Source: RUG100 sp050953425 (GTDB taxonomy: Bacteria; Bacillota; Clostridia; Peptostreptococcales; Anaerovoracaceae). Taken from it: DNA of 64,000 nt. Both the position numbers and the translations under genes were made by a program. The stretch lies in contig JBMNMQ010000006.1 in assembly GCA_050953425.1 (NCBI GenBank), forward strand, positions 186,001 to 250,000, written 5' to 3'. The notes beneath the pieces were generated by a model that had not been told where the DNA came from, made no database searches, and saw only the letters and a program-made list of their open reading frames with translations. Below, piece by piece: positions 59,069 to 64,000 of this stretch; the first letter of the stretch is position 1; every line of letters starts with the position of its first letter.

Positions 59069-59815
59069 TTATGGATACTGTTCGATTGGTCTGGGATCGC
59101 TGACGGACGTTCCCCGTTTGAAACGGGAGCTCAGACTCCGGCGGTGTCTGACATATTTCCTGTAGTATTTGCGGTACATGGATCTTGATACGTGATCCTT
59201 TTTGTAAGTGTTTCTGCGGGTGCCGCTGCGGAGATAGCAGCCTTTTCGAATGCAGCCATTGTTATCCGGAAAATAGTCGATGTAAAAATATTTGCCGCTG
59301 CAGCCGGAAGTAAAGTGAATATTTACACCTTGCCAGGCATATTTCACGCTGCCGCCGCCGCCGTGCCAGCTTCTTCTCTGCAGCACATACCCGCGTTTGA
59401 CGCCGGCAATCTGCGCGAACCAGACGTATCGCACCTCTCCTTTCCGGCAGGTGAGGACGTAGCCGATGTTTTTCTCTTTCGGCATATAGAGAAATAACTC
59501 CGGAATGCCGTCTTTATTTAGATCATACAAAAAATACTTTGTCAGCCGGTAACGGCTGCCGAACCAGCCGCGAATATATCTGTCGTCGTAGATTTTGCGA
59601 ATGTTTCTTTTGGGGTGCCGCAGAAATTTTTTGTAGGCGGTTCGCCACGAAACGGTTTGTGTCCGATGGGCCGGCACCGTTTGCGCGGCCGCTGCGGAAG
59701 CCCCGGCTTGCGGCTCTTTGGCCTGTGCGTTCTGCATGAATGCCGGCATGAAGGCCGGCGCGATGAACAGGGTAAGGGCAATGCAGCATGTCCTCCAGAG
59801 TGATTGCGGCGTCAT
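59069..59815 (-). CDS. Secreted basic protein of unknown function
   Basis: 248 residues. A signal peptide (LTLFIAPAFMPAFMQNAQA-KE) is followed by an Ala-rich linker, then a basic aromatic-rich domain. YFLYDLNKDGIPELFLY resembles the calcium-loop-like DxNxDG motif seen in many exported proteins of gut anaerobes. Two Cys pairs (CRKG, CSGK, CIRKGC) are in the exported part. The C-terminus is rich in Arg, Lys and Tyr. I do not recognise the family. The gene stands alone. Confidence 0.65.
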   Translation of the reverse strand: MTPQSLWRTCCIALTLFIAPAFMPAFMQNAQAKEPQAGASAAAAQTVPAHRTQTVSWRTAYKKFLRHPKRNIRKIYDDRYIRGWFGSRYRLTKYFLYDLNKDGIPELFLYMPKEKNIGYVLTCRKGEVRYVWFAQIAGVKRGYVLQRRSWHGGGGSVKYAWQGVNIHFTSGCSGKYFYIDYFPDNNGCIRKGCYLRSGTRRNTYKKDHVSRSMYRKYYRKYVRHRRSLSSRFKRGTSVSDPRPIEQYP

Positions 59816-59985
59816 AACAGATTCCTCCTTGCTGCACGCTGTATCAGCGTGCTTTCACGATTCCATTTTACTGCCCGCAGCGCGGTGTGTCCAGTGCAGC
59901 TGCCATCACGGGGCGGCCTGAAAATGGCAGAATCATGGCTGCGCCGGAGGCAGTCAGTTTTTTCGATCGGACATGCCTGACATTT

Positions 59986-60014
59986 TTGCAATTGCTCCAT
60001 TCATAAGCTATGAT
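59986..60014 (+). promoter_or_regulatory. Promoter of the nuclease lipoprotein gene
   Basis: TTGCAA (59986-59991), 17-base spacer, TATGAT (60009-60014), 80 bases before ATG 60094. Confidence 0.65.
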
Positions 60015-60093
60015 AGAAAAGGCGTTACAGCGTACGCGGCGGCTTTCCCTATGAAGATGCATGGTCTGCTGCCGAGATCTGAGGAGAACATCT

Positions 60094-61134
60094 ATGAATG
60101 AAAAACAACGGATTCTGCCGGTGCTGCGTCTGCTGGCGGTACTGCTGCTGGCGATCGCTCTGACCGTCGGCCTCGGCGGCTGCGGCAGTGAGGACAGCAG
60201 CGACAGTGCGCAGCAGGCGGAGCCGCAGACGGAGAACACGGAACAGCATGAGGCGTCGCATGAAAAAGCAAAGAAGGAGCACCACAGCAGCGGAAGCCAC
60301 GCGGGATCTGCCAGCTCCTCCAGGGCGATGGCGGAAAAGCTGGCGAAGAAAACCTACAGCGGCAGTCCGTATATTGAAGTCAACGGTGACAGGCCGGCTT
60401 TTACCCGGGCGCAGCGTCGCAAAGCGCGGAAATCTTTCCAGCATTACGGGGACTTTGATAAATACTATCGCTGCACGACCGCGACGGCCAGCCTCTCCAC
60501 GGCGACGATGCCGGCGGAAGAAGAGGAGCGCGGCGATATCAGCGACGTGCATCCCAGCGGCTGGTGGAGCGGCATGGGCTGGGAGCGCTGCCATCTGATC
60601 GGCTGGCAGCTCAGCGGCCAGAATGACAACGCCGAAAACCTGATCACCGGCACGCACTATTTCAACGTCACCGGCATGCTGCCGTTTGAGAACGATGTTG
60701 CCGACTACATCAAGGAGACCCATCACCATGTCCTCTACCGCGTCACGCCGGTCTACCGCGGCAGGGAGCAGGTGGCGCGCGGCGTGGAAATGGAAGCGCA
60801 GTCGGTTGAAGACAGGAACCTTTCCTACAATGTTTACGTTTTCAATGTGGAGCCGGGAGAAAAGATCAACTACAAGACCGGCGAGGTCAGGGACAGCGAT
60901 GCGTCCGGCGGCAGCTCTGCGAGCAGCTCGGGAAGCAGTGCGGGCACATCGCATAGCAGCACGAAATCAAAAGGCGTACGCAAATATGTGGTCAATACCA
61001 ATACCGGCAAATTCCACTATCCGTCCTGCAGCAGCGCCAAACAGACCGCGGCGCATAACCGCGAAGTGGTCAGGACGACGCGCAAAAAGCTGATTGAAGA
61101 AGGCTGCACTCCCTGCAAGCGGTGCGAGCCGTAA
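60094..61134 (+). CDS. DNA/RNA non-specific endonuclease (EndA/DNA-entry type) lipoprotein with Ada-like C-terminal module
   Basis: 346 residues from ATG 60094 (GAGGAG upstream). A lipoprotein signal ends at LGGCGS, so the protein should be lipid-anchored outside. After a Ser/His-rich linker, residues of about 90-270 resemble streptococcal EndA-type nucleases: WERCHLIGWQLSGQNDNAENLITGTHYFN replaces the classic DRGH with ERCH and keeps the metal-site Asn. A Ser-rich linker leads to a C-terminal module (KFHYPSCSSAK...CTPCKRCEP) like the zinc-binding Ada domain. It may cut DNA for nutrition or uptake (inference); no competence gene is visible here. Confidence 0.85.
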   Translation: MNEKQRILPVLRLLAVLLLAIALTVGLGGCGSEDSSDSAQQAEPQTENTEQHEASHEKAKKEHHSSGSHAGSASSSRAMAEKLAKKTYSGSPYIEVNGDRPAFTRAQRRKARKSFQHYGDFDKYYRCTTATASLSTATMPAEEEERGDISDVHPSGWWSGMGWERCHLIGWQLSGQNDNAENLITGTHYFNVTGMLPFENDVADYIKETHHHVLYRVTPVYRGREQVARGVEMEAQSVEDRNLSYNVYVFNVEPGEKINYKTGEVRDSDASGGSSASSSGSSAGTSHSSTKSKGVRKYVVNTNTGKFHYPSCSSAKQTAAHNREVVRTTRKKLIEEGCTPCKRCEP

Positions 61135-61242
61135 GCCGCGGCGCAGCTTTTGCGGGTGGTTCGAACCGGCGGACGCGGTTCAGTCCCCTGCAGGCGGAGC
61201 AAACCGGCGGACGCGGCGGTCGCCGGGAAACGGCGGGATGCT

Positions 61243-62010
61243 TCAGCGTTTCTGACGGCCGCCTTTGACGCGGTCGCCGGGGTCAAAGCCGCTGAGGTCG
61301 CGGACGACTTCGGCGGCGATCAGAATGCCGGCCGCCGGCGGCACAAAGGCCGTGGAGCCGGGGACGCTGCGACGGTGCGCCGGCGGGGTTTCGTTATCGG
61401 ATGTTTCTCGGCCGGTCAGCGGCCGGATCGGCGGCTCGTCGGAGCAGAGCACCTTGAGGTGTTCGATCCGGCGTTTTTTGCATTCCCGCCGCATCGTGCG
61501 GGCCAGCGGATCGGTATGTGTCTGCGCGAGATCGGCGATGCGCAGGCGCGCGGGATCGATGCGGTTGCCGCAGCCCATGCAGGAGAGAATGGGGGTTCCG
61601 GCCCCCTGAGCCCGAACGATCAGCTCCAGCTTGGCGGCGACGGTGTCAACGGCATCGACGACGTAGTCGAAGAGGGTAAAGTCGAACTGATCGGCGTTGT
61701 CGGGCAGAAAGAAAACGGGATAGGTATGCACGACGGCATCCGGATTGATGTCGTGCACGCGGTCGGCGGCGGCATCCACCTTGCGCTGTCCGAGGGTGCT
61801 GCGGACGGCCAGCAGCTGTCGGTTCAGATTGGTCAGGGTAATCGTATCGTTGTCGATCAGATCGAGCGTGCCGATTCCGCTGCGGGCGAGCGCTTCGACG
61901 ACATTGCCGCCGACGCCGCCGAGGCCGAAGACCGCCACCCGGGCGGCTCGTACCTTCGCCAGCGCTTCCGATCCGTAGATCAGCTCCGTTCTTGACAGGG
62001 GATGCGTCAT
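61243..62010 (-). CDS. tcdA: tRNA threonylcarbamoyladenosine dehydratase (TcdA)
   Basis: 255 residues, family length. VAVFGLGGVGGNVVEALARSGIG is the ThiF/E1-type ATP-binding motif, DNDTITLTNLNRQ the adenylation site and CMGCGNRIDP the conserved Cys segment. TcdA dehydrates t6A to the cyclic form in tRNAs reading ANN codons. A TGGAAT stretch precedes ATG 62010, with GGAGG farther out. It stands alone, convergent to the nuclease gene. Confidence 0.92.
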   Translation of the reverse strand: MTHPLSRTELIYGSEALAKVRAARVAVFGLGGVGGNVVEALARSGIGTLDLIDNDTITLTNLNRQLLAVRSTLGQRKVDAAADRVHDINPDAVVHTYPVFFLPDNADQFDFTLFDYVVDAVDTVAAKLELIVRAQGAGTPILSCMGCGNRIDPARLRIADLAQTHTDPLARTMRRECKKRRIEHLKVLCSDEPPIRPLTGRETSDNETPPAHRRSVPGSTAFVPPAAGILIAAEVVRDLSGFDPGDRVKGGRQKR

Positions 62011-62364
62011 GCTTTATTCCACCTCCGTTGCTGCGGATTCCTGCGGTCTGCCGCAGTGCTTTCTGCACGCGGCGCGCATTCCCGCGCATAAAGCCGCGCG
62101 GGCTCCCTTCAGTCTACCCCGCCGTGCCGCTGCTGTCCAGTGCTGCCGCGGACGGGCCGCCTTATCTCCGTTCCGGGCTGCGTTGGCCCCGGCCTTCGGT
62201 GCGCTGTCGCGCTGCCGTACGCGAATTGCCGGGGATTGCCGCGGCTGCGGCGTCCACCCCGCGCGCTCCGTCCCACGCACAGCCTCATCTTTACAAGCGG
62301 GCGGCGGCATGATATGATAGCGGCGCAATGAACCGCGGAACCCGGGATTCCCGGGCAGGCCGCG
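62011..62364. other. Intergenic region, no gene seen
   Basis: GC-rich DNA with open frames on both strands but no ribosome sites or recognisable protein. A CCGCGG...CCCGGGATTCCCGGG stem lies at about 62335-62355, just ahead of the riboswitch. A TATGATAG near 62313 may be the -10 for the transporter transcript. Confidence 0.35.
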
Positions 62365-62406
62365 GAGACAGTTCGAAACCATCCTGTCTTTAAACAAAAC
62401 TACGGG
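62365..62406 (+). ncRNA. preQ1-I riboswitch
   Basis: GACAG (62367-62371) and CTGTC (62384-62388) close a hairpin with a TTCGAAACCATC loop, followed by an A-rich tail, AAACAAAACTACGGG. This is the H-type pseudoknot layout of the preQ1-I class, and the tail resembles the T. tengcongensis aptamer as I recall it. It precedes a queuosine-precursor transporter gene. Confidence 0.85.
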
Positions 62407-62427
62407 CGATCTGTTGTTCGAAGGAAC

Positions 62428-62464
62428 GACCGGTGTTTTTGAGGTTTCCGCACCGGTCTTTTTT
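62428..62464 (+). terminator. Terminator of the preQ1 riboswitch
   Basis: GACCGGTG (62428-62435) and CACCGGTC (62451-62458) form the stem and TTTTTT follows. It would end transcription before the transporter gene when preQ1 is bound, as in known preQ1 terminators. Confidence 0.85.
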
Positions 62465-62606
62465 ATTGCCTGTTCGGGGGGTGCAGCAATGCGGCTGCGG
62501 CAGTGCGGCGGTGCGATTTCTGCATGACGCTGCGATCCCGGCATGCCGGCGCTTCAACCGTGCGCGGCCTCGCGGAATGTTCGCACGCAGATCAAAGGAA
62601 AGGAAT

Positions 62607-63341
62607 ATGCAAATGTCAAACGAATGGATCCTGATTCTGACGCTGGTGCTGGAGTTTGCCGGCGTGGTGCTCTGCTACCGCCTGTTCGGGCGCGTCGGAC
62701 TCTACTTGTGGACGGTGATGGCGACGATTACCGCCAACATCGAGGTACTGCTGCTCGTGCGCGCTTTCGGCATGGAGATGACACTTGGCAACGTGCTTTT
62801 TGCCAGCACGTTTCTGGTCACGGATATTCTCAGTGAACTCTACAGTAAAAAGGCAGCCCGCCGCGCGGTCAGTCTGGGGATTGCGACGTCTGTGATCTTC
62901 GTGCTCATCTCCTGGTCGTGGCTGTACTACACGCCGGCGGCGGACGATTTCGCGGCGCCGGCGATCCGGCAGATCTTTTCCCATACGCCGCGGCTGATGA
63001 TCTCCAGCATCGCCGTCTATGTCGTGGTTCAGTATTTTGACGTCTGGCTGTATCATAAGTGGTGGGCTCTCACGGAGCGGCGCTCCCGCAGCCGGCGCGG
63101 CTTTCTCTGGCTGCGCAACAACGGTTCAACGCTGGTGTCGCAGCTGCTGAATTCCGTACTCTACCCGCTGGCGGCGTTTTACGGCGTGTACAGCATGTCG
63201 ACGCTGCTGTCGATCATGCTCTCCAGTTACGTGATCTTTATCGTCACGTCGCTGGCGGATACACCGTTTCTCTATCTCAGCCGTTATCTGCGCGAACGGC
63301 GGCGCGGGGTCTCCCTGACCGCCGGGCCGGGGCGCGAATAA
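62607..63341 (+). CDS. yhhQ: Queuosine precursor transporter (YhhQ/DUF165 family)
   Basis: 244 residues. Six or seven hydrophobic segments; LFASTFLVTDILSELYSKKAARRAV and RNNGSTLVSQLLNSVLY are hallmark motifs of the VUT/YhhQ family that brings preQ0 or preQ1 into the cell. The preQ1-I riboswitch upstream supports the role. ATG 62607 or 62613 may be the start; AAGGAAAGGAA serves either. The end is Arg-rich. Confidence 0.92.
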   Translation: MQMSNEWILILTLVLEFAGVVLCYRLFGRVGLYLWTVMATITANIEVLLLVRAFGMEMTLGNVLFASTFLVTDILSELYSKKAARRAVSLGIATSVIFVLISWSWLYYTPAADDFAAPAIRQIFSHTPRLMISSIAVYVVVQYFDVWLYHKWWALTERRSRSRRGFLWLRNNGSTLVSQLLNSVLYPLAAFYGVYSMSTLLSIMLSSYVIFIVTSLADTPFLYLSRYLRERRRGVSLTAGPGRE

Positions 63342-63627
63342 GAAGTGCGGCACTGCTGTCCGCCCGCCGCGTTATTAGCGGTCGCGGGCGGCAAAGAGGA
63401 GGGCGCTTGATGGCGGCCGGCCAGATATGTACCCGGCTGCCCGGCGTCGTGCTTCGGACGATCTTGCAGCAGTTCCGGCCGGTCCCCGCATCCGTTTCGG
63501 GCATCCCCGCATCAGTTTCGGGCGTCTTCGCAGCAGTTCCGGCCGGTCCCCGCATCGTGTCCCGCGTCAGGCTTACGGTTATGCCGCCCGATTCATCCCT
63601 GTCCCGCCTGTCATCTCTGCGGCACCC
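63342..63627. other. Intergenic region with a short-unit repeat, no gene seen
   Basis: Apart from the 21-bp repeat at 63472 I see no gene or terminator. Plus-strand frames here lack ribosome sites. Confidence 0.4.
63472..63557. repeat. Imperfect 21-22-bp tandem repeat, four units
   Basis: Units begin GTTCCGG or GTTTCGG at 63472, 63494, 63515 and 63536 and end with CGCATC or CGCAGCA. The outer two are nearly identical (GTTCCGGCCGGTCCCCGCAT). Confidence 0.75.
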
Positions 63628-63656
63628 TTGCAGTCGGCGGGGCGGCGTGCTATACT
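63628..63656 (+). promoter_or_regulatory. Promoter of putP
   Basis: TTGCAG (63628-63633), 17-base spacer, TATACT (63651-63656), about 53 bases before the ATG. Confidence 0.75.
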
Positions 63657-63708
63657 CTTTCAGTGACTGTCCCGCAGAGGACAGTGCTGAGAAGGAGTAA
63701 TAATCAAT

Positions 63709-64000
63709 ATGTCATCCCACATTATCGGAATGCTGATCGTGATCATTGTGTATCTGATCATGATGGTTGTGATCGGCGCTATTTTTACCAAGCAGAACAA
63801 AGATGTCAACGACTTCTATCTTGGCGGCCGCCGGCTCGGTCCGCTGGTCACGGCGATGAGCGCCGAGGCTTCGGACATGAGCAGCTGGCTGCTGATGGGT
63901 CTGCCCGGCGTGGCTTACCTGACCGGCTGTGCCGAGGCGGTCTGGACGGCGCTGGGACTCGCGATCGGCACCTACTTCAACTGGCTGATTGTTTCCAAAC
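63709..64000 (+). CDS. putP: Sodium/proline symporter, N-terminal part, cut by window edge
   Basis: 97 codons are visible from ATG 63709 (AAGGAG 11 bases upstream). The text MLIVIIVYLIMMVVIGAIF, DFYLGGRRLGPLVTAMSAEASDMSSWLLMGLPG and the following segment match PutP of the sodium:solute symporter family. It brings proline in with sodium. The remainder is outside the window. Confidence 0.9.
   Translation, partial: MSSHIIGMLIVIIVYLIMMVVIGAIFTKQNKDVNDFYLGGRRLGPLVTAMSAEASDMSSWLLMGLPGVAYLTGCAEAVWTALGLAIGTYFNWLIVSK

Overview
The window looks like chromosomal DNA of an anaerobic, high-GC member of the Bacillota (Clostridia-like). The evidence is a Thr T-box, a CIRCE element, a preQ1-I riboswitch, Rho-independent terminators, TTGCAN-N17-TATAAT promoters, ferredoxin-dependent indolepyruvate oxidoreductase, and BspA-like and Cna_B surface proteins with a sortase signal. 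Naming a family or genus would be a guess. Coding density is high on both strands. I see no complete insertion sequence, phage, CRISPR array or rRNA.

Region 1 (1-4.7 kb) is visibly more AT-rich than what follows. It has a minus-strand set (small membrane protein, NCS1 nucleobase permease, YtcJ-type amidohydrolase cut by the window edge) and a divergent AraC-type regulator whose C-terminus is the back half of an amidohydrolase, so the ORF looks chimeric.

Region 2 (5.0-16.4 kb) is a molybdenum hydroxylase locus. A FAD/Fe-S dicluster oxidoreductase and a small CxxC protein are followed by an orphan prepilin-peptidase-like membrane protein. Then comes a xanthine-oxidase-family aldehyde oxidoreductase behind a probable Moco riboswitch with its own terminator. 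Divergent from it lies a tight operon: methyltransferase, AMP-dependent CoA-ligase-like protein, XdhC, and a MocA-like NTP transferase fused to a histidine phosphatase. From memory this matches the gene set that NCBI names after Desulfovibrio DVU_1551-DVU_1559, whose substrate and several member functions are not established as far as I know. A universal stress protein follows.

Region 3 (17-29.2 kb) is a block of secreted surface proteins: one FN3/Ig-like protein on the minus strand, then two tandem pairs of BspA-like leucine-rich-repeat proteins. Region 4 (29.4-32 kb) has a GNAT acetyltransferase divergent from a LysR regulator, a 58-bp tandem repeat array, a decayed MATE transporter and tRNA-Ser. 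Region 5 (32.6-39.3 kb) holds a 1,988-residue thioester-domain/Cna_B adhesin with a sortase signal and a 68-residue protein with a sortase-like tail.

Region 6 (39.3-53.7 kb) is housekeeping and transport: tRNA-Ala, tRNA-Thr and tRNA-Pro, a CoA-binding protein, a hydrolase, two EamA transporters, CorA, an AEC carrier, the NimA-like/iorA/iorB/paaK-type set for aromatic 2-oxo acids, and thrS with its T-box and a minisatellite at its 3' end. Region 7 (53.3-64 kb) has an HxlR regulator, lon behind CIRCE, a DEDDh exonuclease, mutM, a secreted protein, an EndA-like nuclease lipoprotein, tcdA, a preQ1-controlled queuosine-precursor transporter and the start of putP.

A pattern running through the window is short tandem duplications (45-62 bp units) at or just past the 3' ends of genes. 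Their unit sequences are unrelated to each other.
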